Below are positions 44,098 through 56,079 of a DNA stretch of 64,000 nucleotides, in pieces. Location of the stretch: assembly GCA_025677835.1 (NCBI GenBank), contig JAIXMR010000027.1, positions 1 to 64,000 of the forward strand, written 5' to 3'. The stretch is from Sporodiniella umbellata (taxonomy: Eukaryota > Mucoromycota > Mucoromycetes > Mucorales > Rhizopodaceae). A model generated the notes under the pieces. That model made no database searches, was not told the DNA's origin, and saw only the letters and a program-made list of their open reading frames with translations. A program made the translations under genes and the position numbers. The first letter of the stretch is position 1. Each line of letters starts with the position of its first letter.

Positions 44098-45009
44098 ATG
44101 CCTACAGCTACTGTTTCTAGATCTCATTTTCCCATAATAAATGGAAGCATCGTCTCCTTGGAAAAACATGACCAAAAAGCGCTATATATTGTTCAAGTAG
44201 AGCCAAAGCAAGGAAAACCATATAAAATTAACAAAAAATATGAAGACTTTATTCAATTTTCTCAGAAGATTCACGATCAGTTCCATAAATCAAATACTGA
44301 ATTACCACCCAAAATCAAATACAAGATGAAGCTACGCGTTATCAGCAAGCAAACTCTTGACAAGCGTGCCGAAGAATTAGATCATTTTCTGTGTGCCTTA
44401 TTTTCTACCTCACCTTTTGTAACTCAGTCACCCATTGTTCGAGATTTTTTCCAACCTCATAGCGATCTTTACAAACAAAAGCCCCATAACGATTCAGAAC
44501 CAAACATGAGCTGCTGGAAGCGAATTTGCTCAAACTCGTTTTTGACAAAACATACACAGCCGCATCTCACTTCTCTATATACACAGGCTGCAAATAAACT
44601 ATGGCATCGTCAACCTGAGCCATCAAGCTCTACCCCTACCACAAAAACACTGTCAGGGATAAAAAAAAGCCAGTCAAGTTTGTATCTCATTAAAGAAACC
44701 ATCAAAGTTAAAGTGATTTACGATGCTGATAATATCATTGTCATTCAAGTACCTCGCTCTATTGAACTGTGCGAGCTTCGTTCACGGATTCTTCAAAAAT
44801 TTTCTGATTCTGTGATATTGATCCAATCTGACTGGAAGCTATTGTTCCATGAAAACACTTCAAGCATTTGTGGGGCTGGAAGCTTCTATCTGTGTCAAGA
44901 GAAACAACTGCTGCAGGCAACAGTGATCTCGAACGAAGAGGAGTTGATCCTCTTGATGAGCACAAAGTGGGAACAGCTCGACAAAATAACCTTGCACTGC
45001 GTTATGTAA
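44098..45009 (+). CDS. PX-PB1 adaptor protein (Bem1/Scd2-like, lacking SH3)
   Basis: Intronless ORF of 303 residues when started at MPTATVSRSHFP; an upstream in-frame ATG at 44029 would add 23 hydrophobic residues, less likely because the PX domain follows at once. Residues about 8-120 form a PX phosphoinositide-binding domain (KKYEDFIQFSQKIHDQF, LPPKIKYKMKL with the Pro-rich loop, then KRAEELDHFLCALF). The canonical first Arg of RRYSDF is Lys here. A Ser/Thr linker follows. Residues about 200-303 form a PB1 domain starting IKVKVIYDADNIIVIQVP with the conserved first-strand Lys, ending at a NEEEL acidic patch. PX plus PB1 is found in Bem1/Scd2 polarity scaffolds, which also have two SH3 domains; none is present here. 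Its role is probably in polarity or NADPH-oxidase-type signalling, by inference. Confidence 0.75.
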   Translation: MPTATVSRSHFPIINGSIVSLEKHDQKALYIVQVEPKQGKPYKINKKYEDFIQFSQKIHDQFHKSNTELPPKIKYKMKLRVISKQTLDKRAEELDHFLCALFSTSPFVTQSPIVRDFFQPHSDLYKQKPHNDSEPNMSCWKRICSNSFLTKHTQPHLTSLYTQAANKLWHRQPEPSSSTPTTKTLSGIKKSQSSLYLIKETIKVKVIYDADNIIVIQVPRSIELCELRSRILQKFSDSVILIQSDWKLLFHENTSSICGAGSFYLCQEKQLLQATVISNEEELILLMSTKWEQLDKITLHCVM

Positions 45010-45172
45010 ATCGTAGTTTAATTGTTTTCTCTCTCTCTCACAATGTATATATTATTTCTCTCCTTAAAAATAAAGTATGTGTATAACATTCCGATCTGGC
45101 TGCTTTTTCTTTTCTTCTTCTTCTTAAATACATCCCTATATGCGTATAGAAACATACCCATTGAGGCTCCCT

Positions 45173-46771
45173 TTAATCTTCCTTCTTTTTCTCTTTCCTT
45201 TTTTTATTGACTCTTTTAATTTTAGTAGTCGCGTCTCTTTTGAAAACAAGGAATTTTGAGGCAGACAGCTCAACTTCTTTTGTTTCCGAAATGCCTAAAC
45301 GCGAGAACTGCTCTTCGATTTTTTCTGCGTAAAATTTCATTTTAAACACATCATGGACGTAAGCTTGAGTAGTCTTGAGAAATGAGAGGTTGATCCTAAG
45401 CGATTCTTCTGCAAACTGGTTGAGCGGCTTAATGTTATATCGTAAAATTCGTTTGGCTGTATTGTTGATAGCAAAAAACATGTGGTGATAAGTACTTTGA
45501 TCGCAGCCTGTCTCCTTCATGTGTTGCAATGCCTGTAGAAGCTCCAAATTGGTCAACAGACAGTCAATCAGTATATCCGACGGAGGGGGCTGATAGGGCC
45601 GAAGAAACTGGTACAGTATAATTAGCCGCATAGAGTGATAACATATATGCAGGTGAAGACGAGAAGAAGATATGGTATACAGAGGAAGTTGGTCGTACCA
45701 TTTTGTAAGTTCATTCGTAATTTCATAGTAATGTTTAGAAGGAGTTTTATATAACCCACCTAAAAATATCTTTCCAGAATGAAGCAATCTTATATAACGT
45801 CTCATATAGTTCGTCAAACATGCGAACCCGTAAAGCTGATGTGCTTGGTCAGACTCAAGCTGCGATATAGAAAGAGAGTATATTTTGTCGGGTTTTAGCC
45901 AAGGAACATCATGAGGCAGTAGACAGTCTCGGTTTAGTGTCAAACACATCCATGCATCTACGTAGTACCAGCGTAGCCAGCACCCCAGACTCAGAGGATC
46001 TATTTGATGTATTCGTGTCTTGGCTAAATGTTGAAGGGATATGGAGGCCAAACCTCCCCATGTTCTTTGCTGGTCATAAAGCCGTAAAAGATTAGATGTA
46101 TAGCTTAGACAGAAATAGGTCTGGATAATCTGAGGCTGCATGTCATCCAAAAACACGTCGTCCATATTCTTTCTGGCTTTTTCGTAAAACGCGATAGAAG
46201 CTTGTTTTGCAAACGACGATTGACTATTGACATTACGGTTGATAAGACTAACAAGACTTATTGAAGCTATACAGTAAACAATGGCCCGAGGTGCTCTCCG
46301 CCAGTCTTTAATCAGCTCTACACTGATAGGAACCACCTTGAACCCTATACAGCACCAATGTTGTATAGCCTGAGACATGATTGCATCTATAAATCCTAAG
46401 CTCTCGATATTATTGTGTATAGAAGGTGGAATGGTGTAAGTAGTAGAAGCAAGAAGAAGAAGATCTTCTTCAGCAGATCTGTACTCGCTATCTATCGTAT
46501 GATCTTGCATATGGTATAGTTGAGGGTCCATATTTTCCATACGTTGAAGAGTTGCCTGGAGCTCTGAAAAGTTGGAAAACTCGACTACAATTTCTTGATC
46601 GATGGGCAAGAACGCATTGTCCATTAAATACGTGTAATCTTTTGTTATGTATTCCAAGTTTTCTGTTAATATCTCATTATCTCTTCTCTGTAGCTCAGGC
46701 TGCAGGTGTTGATACAAAATAGCCTCAAATGATTGGTTTGGGTCAAATAAATTACTATCATCAAAATTCAT
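45173..46771 (-). CDS. Fungal_trans-type transcription regulator without zinc cluster
   Basis: Intronless ORF of 532 residues from MNFDDSNLFD; an upstream ATG at 46873 would add a Phe/Leu-rich leader that looks like translated UTR. The middle of the protein has the pattern of the fungal-specific transcription factor middle homology region (cd12148/PF04082 type): SLGFIDAIMSQAIQHW, a helix-rich block with LSYTSNLLRLYDQQRTWGGL, and ALTLQHLAK-like and WWxxDxW-like features (WLRWYYVDAWMCLTLNRDCLLP). No Zn2Cys6 cluster is present at the N-terminus, and there is no room for a missing exon that I can see. The C-terminus is basic (KRVNKKRKEKKKED), a possible nuclear signal. Target genes are unknown. 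Confidence 0.75.
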   Translation of the reverse strand: MNFDDSNLFDPNQSFEAILYQHLQPELQRRDNEILTENLEYITKDYTYLMDNAFLPIDQEIVVEFSNFSELQATLQRMENMDPQLYHMQDHTIDSEYRSAEEDLLLLASTTYTIPPSIHNNIESLGFIDAIMSQAIQHWCCIGFKVVPISVELIKDWRRAPRAIVYCIASISLVSLINRNVNSQSSFAKQASIAFYEKARKNMDDVFLDDMQPQIIQTYFCLSYTSNLLRLYDQQRTWGGLASISLQHLAKTRIHQIDPLSLGCWLRWYYVDAWMCLTLNRDCLLPHDVPWLKPDKIYSLSISQLESDQAHQLYGFACLTNYMRRYIRLLHSGKIFLGGLYKTPSKHYYEITNELTKWYDQLPLYTISSSRLHLHICYHSMRLIILYQFLRPYQPPPSDILIDCLLTNLELLQALQHMKETGCDQSTYHHMFFAINNTAKRILRYNIKPLNQFAEESLRINLSFLKTTQAYVHDVFKMKFYAEKIEEQFSRLGISETKEVELSASKFLVFKRDATTKIKRVNKKRKEKKKED

Positions 46772-49202
46772 ATTGTTTACATGAAAATCATGAAAGAAGA
46801 ATAAATAAATTAAAAGAGGGAGAGGGAGTACAAAACGAAAAAGTGAAGAAAAAAAAAAGCAAGACAAATACAATGGTTCAGTTGTATTTTCTTTTTCTGT
46901 TTCATTTCTCTCCTCTTTAATTGTTTTATATTATTGTCATTGTAATTTGACTATTTGAATTAATACGTTTTTTTTTTACCCCAAAATTCAACATGCTCGC
47001 TTTCATCTATTCATATTACTTTTTTTTTTCAACCAGGAAATTCTCCTTGAAAATTTGTTGGGACCGCTTACACCAAACTTTAAAAATTCACGCTTTTGAA
47101 CCTGAAAGCAAAGCAATGAAAATAGCTGCTTTACTTTGACATTTTTTTCCCTTAGTTTTTCTTTTCTTCTCTCCCTATTCTCAAATGGAGTTCATTTTTG
47201 TCTGCCCTTTCATTTTCGCCTAAATTTTAGAGCGGACTGCACATTGTTTTAGAGCCTAATGTGCAACGTATACATGTGTTCACAGACATTATGTACTTCA
47301 AAACCCATCGGTGGCCGGATACTTGACACTGCATTGTGTTATTTCTCAACTTGAATTTTAATAGTATGAGAGTGTTTAGGGAGATGAAAGGACAATGATA
47401 AGTCCTCACCTTGTTTTCGAATATGCCGAACTCAATTTCTTTTCTCCTCTCTTCCCCTTTAAGATAGCATGTAATCCCAACTTCATGGTAAAACAAAAAC
47501 TAACATTACGTCTTTCTTTTTTATACGCTGTTTTCTTCTTTTCTATAAAAAAAAAAGATTAGGCAGTCTGCTACAAAATAGCGCTTTTTTAACGCTAAAG
47601 ATACAAAAATGTAAATGTAACAAAGAGGGAGATAACTTAAGGGGGATATGGTAAAACTATAAGTTTCATCAGCATGTTTTTTTCGATTTCAACAGGATAC
47701 TATTTTGTTTAACGTTAAATTTCTAGAATTAGTAAAGAATAGGCTTCTTAGCAATGCTAAAAAACCAAGTCTATATTGGGATACCAAGCCAGATAAATAG
47801 GGCCGAACACAAAACTTACATATACGGTAGTATTTTTTTCTTCCTCTCTTGGCTTTACAAAAAAAAAACCCCCAAAATCTATAAAAAACGACAATGGTGG
47901 ATATTTGTTAAAGGCGACTCTAAGCACATTAAGACAACTACAGACATATGCTAATTTCTAGAGCAAGCGATATGTCCCACATAATTGGACTGTAGCTTGT
48001 ACTACTGATGTTCGGATACAATTGATGTAACGGTTTGTTTTTCCATGACATTTTGCTCGCACGGTCAACGTTTGATAGAGAAATAGCTACGAATAGCAAA
48101 GACATAAGCTGTAAGCTGATAGCCATTTTCTCTATAAGTGTATTTGAGGAATAGTATGGACCTTACTGCAGTCTTGTTAAACTAAACGGGGGAGTCCTAA
48201 AAGACATGAGCTCAGTGAATTCTCTGTACACAGAATATATCTCGGTTTGAACCAGGGAGTATTACTTAGTCTCTTGTGTTTTTTAAACATTTGCTTGCGT
48301 TTTGTGTCCAAAGTGACCCTGAAGGCTTCACAGTTACACAACAAATAGCATAGAAATGTCTGAAAAAACCCCCGTTTGTATAAAAAATGGCATTATTTAG
48401 TACGAGTGGAAGCTCGTCTTTTGTTACTGTTGTTAAGATTGCTAATAGAAAAAAAATGAGCCAAAAGATAAGCAACTATGATGTTGGTGGAGGCAATTTT
48501 CGATATAACTCATTCAAGGTCAGAAAAATAACCCTCAGGCTCATACCAGGCTTGATATGTATCAGTAATAAACATGTCAACGAAAAGATAATAAAGAGAA
48601 CACGCTTGCGTTTTTTTAGCAGCCAACTACTTACCTTACTGTAATTGAGAGTATATAATCAAAAATAGTTTTATACGAATAGATTATAATAACTATATAC
48701 TAGAACCCTCTAGTCAGTTACAAACAGACAAAAAAAAAAAGTACAATTGGAATGTGGGATAAGCCTAGTGTTCATTTGACAGATACAATCTTTTTTTTGC
48801 CAATTTAATATACAAGGATCGGTCTAATCCTTTCTCTTTAGGCTAAATTTTTGATTTATCAAATCAACTTGAGGGTTTACTATAGAGCTGCCAATTAGCG
48901 CTTGAGACCAACTGAGTAGAAATAAGAAAAACCGAAATAATTCAATGCAAACACTTTAGCTTTTTTTTTTCTTAAGTATCCTCAAGGTATCTAAATCTAA
49001 TTAATGCAGCTAGCTTTTACATACAGCCCAAAACCCATTTAAAGCATATTGGATATTTTTATGAGATGACATTGCTTGAATCAGCTCGCTTTTAGACTTT
49101 TTCCTTAAAAAAAAAAGAAAACGAAGAGGAGATTAAGTTTCGAATTCATATTCTTTTTATTTCAAAAAATTTTGATAGATTCTTTCCTTTTCAAGAATAT
49201 TA
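46772..49202. other. Long intergenic region upstream of PMS1
   Basis: About 2.4 kb. A 62-codon minus-strand ORF (47938-48126) begins with a signal-peptide-like stretch but has no other support and is not called. Other ORFs start with non-ATG codons. A run of A/T homopolymers is present; no RNA gene is recognised. Confidence 0.4.
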
Positions 49203-52115
49203 ATGAACAGATCGATCAAACCTATTAATAGAGAAAGCATTCACTCAATTTGCTCTGGCCAGGTTGTACTCGATTTGGCTACAGCAGTAAAGGAGCTTGT
49301 AGAAAACAGTGTTGATGCCGGCGCAACATCAGTGGGTAAAGTTTGAGATCTCGTTTTTCTTTTTTTCGTGCACTTAAGACCATTTAGAAATAAAGTTTAG
49401 AGAGAATGGCGTAAAAGGAGTTGAGGTGATTGACAACGGCTACGGTGTAGACCCTGAAAATTACAAGTCGCTTACCCTCAAACATTATACCTCTAAAATA
49501 AATGACTTTGAGGATGTAGAATCAGTAGAGACTTTCGGATTCCGTGGCGAAGCGCTCAGTTCATTGTGTTCGCTATCACACTTGACAGTTATTACATGTA
49601 CCAAATCTCAAGAGCCTGTGGGTACAAGGCTTGAGTATGACCAAAGTGGTGCCCTTGTATCTCAAACTACGGTCTCTCGCATGGTAGTGTTTTGATTTGT
49701 ATACACAAAGCTTATTTTAGTTTTAGACAGGCACAACGGTTCAAATATCTGATTTATTTCACCCGCTACCTGTTAGACAAAAAGAGTTTAAAAGAAACTT
49801 TAAAAGAGAATACACAAAAGCATTGGCTATTCTGCAAGCTTACTCAATAATTTCAACTGATATCAAAATTACTGTCACCAACCAATCTGAAAACAAGTAA
49901 GTTGTACAGTTAGTGTTTGAGCTCTAAAATTGTATAGAAAAACCACCACAGTGATGTCAACAAACAAAAACAAGAGCTTGATGGACAACATCCTGAATGT
50001 CTATGGATCCAAGATTGTATCGCAGATAATGCCGTTCCAAGCAACCCTTGAAAGCGCAAAAGGCTCTGTGGAAGGCTTTATATCGAAGCCAGAATGGGGA
50101 ATGGGTAGAAGTAGTTCTGATAGACAACACTTTTATATAAATGGCCGCCCTTGTCTACTACCTAAGGTATGTTTTATTTGACATGAAAATAAGTTTTTTT
50201 TTTTTTTTTTTTCTGATTGCTTTTGTAGATAGCTTCAGCTTTCAATGAGCTGTATCGCTCATTTATATCAAACCAATACCCGCTTGTTATTGCAGACTTT
50301 AAGATACCAACGAATACCTATGATGTCAACGTCAGCCCTGATAAAAGAACTATATTCGTTCATGAGGAGAAACAGATTATTGAGGCAGCCATGGATCAGA
50401 TTAGAGCTCTAATGGAACCTAGTCGTTCGACGTTCCAGACAAATTGTTTAATAAAAACAAAAACCTTTGATGTCGATCCGGACTCTTCTGAATCTAGTCG
50501 AGAAGCTTCTGATATGATCAGCGAATCGCCAACAGTCTCTTTACAATCTTTCGCGTCCAATGAGGGCACTGCCTACAAACCAAAGCCTAAGGCAGCATTG
50601 GGAAAGAGACAACACAGGGAAAAACGAGACGAACAACTCGAAAGAAGCAGCATGGCCCTCAAGGACTTTCTGTTTAAAAAGCCAAAGACGATCGAAGAAA
50701 CCATACCAGAACAGGAAATGACTGAAGGAAACACATTTTCAATAGATAATACAGAGAAACAGCCAAGACATAATCAAGAAAACGCGACGGTAGTAGTTAC
50801 AGAGATTGACCCAAACGAACTTCAAAAAATATTTTCAAAAAGCTTAGAGCAGAGCGCTTTGATGCCTATGCAAAAAAACCAGCGGATGGATTTGGAGGAA
50901 GACAACTGGGCAAGCGTGAGCAAAGATACTTTACCAACGACTGAGGAGAATGAGCCTTTGTCAAAAGAACATCAGGTAACCACAGTAGAAAGAGAAGATA
51001 AAGCTCGCTACTCAAGAGGAGTGGATATTATTCCGTCAGACTCTGACGAGTCTCAGTACATTAACGATGAGCATCATGTTTATGTGGAGGAAGATGAGAT
51101 TAAAACTCTTGAGATGCGCTCAAAAACATTAGGACTTTGTATGACTATTGATACGGAAAATATCGAATTTCCGTCGCCATCATCTAGAAAAAGGGCTGAG
51201 AATACAATGGATCATTTAGCAAACCAAGTGGATCGCGTACAATTCTTCTCTAGTGCAGGAGTCCAAAACATCAAAGACAACGGAATAGCAACTGAGGCAT
51301 TGAACAAAGTGATACATAAACATGATTTCAAAAGGATGCAAATTTTAGGGCAATTCAATCTCGGATTTATTATTGTTTCTCTTGATCAAGATTTATACAT
51401 CATTGATCAACATGCTTCAGACGAAAAGTACAACTTTGAGACCCTTCAGAAAACAGTAAAAGTCAGTAGTCAACAGTTGATTCGGTAGGGTGATACAGAA
51501 ATAAGCTGAATACATACATATATATATATATATATTTCCAAAACTAACGTTAAAGAAAAAAAAAAAAAAAATAGACCTTTGACACTTGATCTCACTGCTG
51601 CAGAAGAGATTATTGTGATGGAAAATATTGAAATTTTCAAACTGAATGGATTTACAGTTCGCGTATTACAAGAGAATCAACCTACGCGCCGTATCCAAGT
51701 GATTTCGCAACCTGTCACAAAAAGGGCTATGTTTGATCATAAAGACTTTAGTGAGATAGTACATTTGCTAACTGAGAACCCTGGAGAGATGGTACGTTGC
51801 AGTCGAAACAGGGCCACATTTGCTTCTATGGCCTGTCACAAAGCCGTCAGGATTGGTCAGCATTTAAAAATAAGCAAAATGATAAAGGTAAAACAGTTCC
51901 CTCATCCTATTTTTTTTTTTTTTTTTTTTTTGAAAAGTATATACTAATTACACATACAAATGCAAAAGATTGTACGAAATATGGGAGAAATAGATCAACC
52001 TTGGAACTGTCCACATGGGCGTCCATCTATGCGGCATTTGGCAAGCTTGGATCAGTTTGAAAAAACAGATACTTCTAGACAAAGGCTGACATTTCGTGGC
52101 TCACTCTTTAAATAA
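49203..52115 (+). CDS. PMS1: DNA mismatch-repair MutL homologue Pms1 (human PMS2 type)
   Basis: Endonuclease subunit of MutL-alpha, which nicks the daughter strand during mismatch repair in the nucleus. Exons 49203-49335, 49388-49683, 49727-49896, 49938-50166, 50229-51484, 51575-51887, 51969-52115; 847 residues. N-terminal GHKL ATPase: [33 protein letters not shown], and [17 protein letters not shown]. Long acidic linker (about 300-610). C-terminal endonuclease motif [12 protein letters not shown] (from about residue 669), then [12 protein letters not shown] and [11 protein letters not shown] metal-binding motifs, diagnostic of PMS2-type rather than MLH1-type MutL. The stop codon overlaps an AATAAA, and the next gene ends 2 bp away on the other strand. 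Confidence 0.97.
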
Positions 52116-52116
52116 A
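52111..52116 (+). promoter_or_regulatory. AATAAA poly(A) signal overlapping the PMS1 stop
   Basis: AATAAA (52111-52116) includes the PMS1 TAA stop. If used, cleavage falls within the last exon of the convergent GGTase-beta gene, so the two mRNAs overlap. Confidence 0.4.
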
Positions 52117-52117
52117 G

Positions 52118-53585
<1,468 letters not shown>

Positions 53586-53803
53586 TTTCAAAGTGGTAAA
53601 GAAAAAAAAAAAAAAAAAAAAAAAAAAGAACCCGAAAATAATACACAAAAAAAAAAAGTTGAAAGTCGGTGTTTATAATGAATTGAGGTACATGAGAAGA
53701 CCATCAAGCCCTCTTGGTTTGCCAGTAGGCTATAAAGAATTATCAGGTAATACGTAGAGTTGCAGGGTACTTTTTAATGTAAACGGAAGGGAAAAAAAGA
53801 AGA
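53586..53803. promoter_or_regulatory. Short divergent promoter, GGTase-beta / tiny gene
   Basis: 218 bp between two divergent ATGs; both promoters must lie here. It contains an A run of about 25 (53602-53627) and a second of about 12. No TATA box is evident. Confidence 0.4.
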
Positions 53804-54306
53804 ATGTCAGCGGACATCGGTATTGACACCGTTGTTTTGGAGGATCTTCAAGGATTCTGTCGCTATTCTAACTCATGTTACAGGTAGGTTGGAATACAAA
53901 GGTCTCTGCCCCCCCCCTTCCCCCTTCCAACAGTCGCGCCATTGGTTTTCTAAAAAGCATACGATAGATTTTAATATTTGCTAAATACCCGTAGAGAAGA
54001 GAGAGAGAGAGAGAGAGAGGGGGGGGGAGGTTTTGTTTTGTTTTTGTTTTTTGTTTTTTTTTTGGGCAAACAGCTTTTATGCCGATACACAGTTTGTATT
54101 TATCTCTTGAGTCAATATTATGATTATTTTTCGCCCAAAGGTACAATCTATTTCGGGAAAATGATGTATCGCACGAGTGGTTGGTGATAGATACTTTAGA
54201 AATCAAAGTATCTGATTGGTTTTATCTGTGTACATTGTATCAAGAGATTGTGCGACCTATATGGCCCTTAAAAATTGTTCGAGGTCGTTTTCCTTTTACT
54301 CAATAG
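53804..54306 (+). CDS. Tiny protein, possible OB-fold (Ten1-like?)
   Basis: Exons 53804-53883 and 54141-54306 join in phase (81 residues). An optional 18-nt exon (54074-54091, encoding FYADT) also fits and would give 87 residues. The product starts MSADIGIDTVVLEDLQGFCR and ends VRGRFPFTQ. The stretch EWLVIDTLEIKVSDWFYLCTLYQEI has the alternating hydrophobic pattern of an OB-fold strand pair, similar in style to Ten1 of the CST telomere complex (LVIDT, LYQxI). This likeness is weak and I cannot confirm it. The intron contains a C run, a (GA)n tract and a T run. The gene lies between GGTase-beta and beta-tubulin. Confidence 0.55.
54000..54028. repeat. (GA)n/G-run tract in an intron
   Basis: About ten GA units followed by a G run, inside the intron of the tiny gene. 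Confidence 0.8.
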
Positions 54307-54512
54307 AAACACCTTCTTCTTGGTAAGCTTTTCTAAAGGGGTGGGGAAGGAGAATAAACAGTAATATTAAAACCTTTTTTCGTTTTATTTATCTTTTTCT
54401 GGTTTAAACAACTTTTTTTTTATCCCTTTTTCTTTTCTTTTTTTTTTTTTTTTTCATCGTTTAGCTTTTCTTTGTCGCTTTCCTTTAAATACAACAACAA
54501 CAACAACAACAA

Positions 54513-56079
54513 ATGAGAGAAATCATTCACTTACAAGCAGGTAAGTCAATATACATACGATGGTTATCCTAGTCGTTCCAACTCTTTTGTTTTTCTTACA
54601 AAGGTCAATGTGGTAATCAGGTAAATGAGAAACCCTTTTTTTTTTTTATTTTTTTTTTGGGGGAGGGGAAGGGGCTTGATTTCTCAGTATTTAACTTGTG
54701 TTTAGGTTGGTACGAAATTCTGGGAGACTATTTCGCAAGAACACGGTATTGATACGAATGGTAACTATATTGGAGACAATCACCTTCAGTTGGAACGTAT
54801 CAACGTGTTCTATAACGAAGGTTCGAAAGGAAAATATGTCCCAAGGTAAAATAGAGAACGACCTGAGCGAGAGATCTAACGATGGAACAGAGCCGTTTTG
54901 GTAGATCTTGAACCTGCTACGATGGATGCTATCCGTAACAGTACTTATGGTAAAATCTATCGACCTGACAATTTTGTCAACGCTCAATCTGGTGCCGGTA
55001 ACTCTTGGGCCAAGGGCTATTACACAGAAGGTGCTGAGTTGGTTGAGCCTATTATGGATGTTGTCCGTAAAGAGGCAGAAAACACGGACTGCCTTCAAGG
55101 TTTCCAGCTTTGTCATTCGATTGGTGGTGGGACCGGTTCAGGCCTCGGTTCTCTACTACTTTCCAAGATCCGTGAAGAATACCCCGATCGTATTTTGAGC
55201 ACATACTCTGTTGTGCCTTCACCCAAAGTATCTGATACGGTTGTGGAACCCTACAATGCCGTACTCTCTGTTCACCAGTTGGTAGAAAACTGCGATGCTA
55301 CCTACTGTATTGATAACGAAGCGCTTTACGATATCTGCTTCCGTACCCTCAAGATGACCAACCCTGGTTATCCTGATCTTAACCAGCTTGTGTCGACCGT
55401 GATGTCGGGCGTCTCTACCAGCTTACGTTTCCCTGGTCAGTTGAACTCTGATTTACGCAAGTTGTGCGTGAATATGGTGCCTTTCCCCCGTCTTCATTTC
55501 TTTATGGTTGGCTTTGCACCCCTGACAGCCCTAGGCTCTCAACAGTATCGCAATTTGAGTGTGGCCGAATTGACAGCTCAGATGTTTGATGCCCGTAACA
55601 TGATGGCAGCCTCTGACCCTCGTCATGGTCGTTACCTGACTGCAGGTACCATCTTTCGTGGTCGTCTTTCGACCAAAGAGGTTGAAAACCAAATGCTTCA
55701 AGTACAACAAAAGAGCTCCTCTTACTTTGTGGAATGGATTCCGAATAGTGTCAAAACCTCGCTCTGTGATATTCCTCCGGTCGGTCTCAAGATGTCCGGT
55801 ACCTTTATCGGTAACAGCACGGCTATTCAAGAGCTTTTCAAACGTGTGGGTGAACAGTTCACTGCCATGTTCAGAAGAAAGGCTTTCTTGCATTGGTACA
55901 CTGGTGAAGGTATGGACGAAATGGAATTCACTGAGGCTGAATCCAACATGAACGATCTCGTTTCTGAATACCAACAATACCAAGAAGCCACGGCTCAAGA
56001 GGAAATGGGTGAAGAAGACTATGGTGAGGGAGAGATGGAAGAAGAAGAAGAAGAGGAAGATGCCCCTATGGATGAATAA
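54513..56079 (+). CDS. Beta-tubulin
   Basis: Structural GTPase of microtubules. Exons 54513-54540, 54604-54620, 54706-54845, 54891-56079; 457 residues. Starts [20 protein letters not shown] (MREI autoregulation motif intact); GTP-binding [12 protein letters not shown] at 140-151; acidic EEEEE tail. Intron positions after GCN and early codons match other fungal beta-tubulins. Notable residues by direct count: Tyr167, Ala198, Tyr200, where benzimidazole-sensitive fungi have Phe, Glu and Phe. Exon 2 is 17 nt and the last intron only 45 nt. Internal variants such as [11 protein letters not shown] and VENCDATYC are less common and suggest a divergent paralogue; Mucoromycota often have several beta-tubulins. 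The leader holds a (CAA)n run just before the ATG. Confidence 0.98.

Noticed and set aside
47938..48126. 62-codon minus-strand ORF with signal-peptide-like start
   Set aside because: Short, without cysteine pattern or promoter signals; chance hydrophobic starts are common in AT-rich DNA.
48266..48644. Overlapping ORFs on both strands
   Set aside because: The minus-strand one starts with TTG, and both lack domains; they are mutual shadows.
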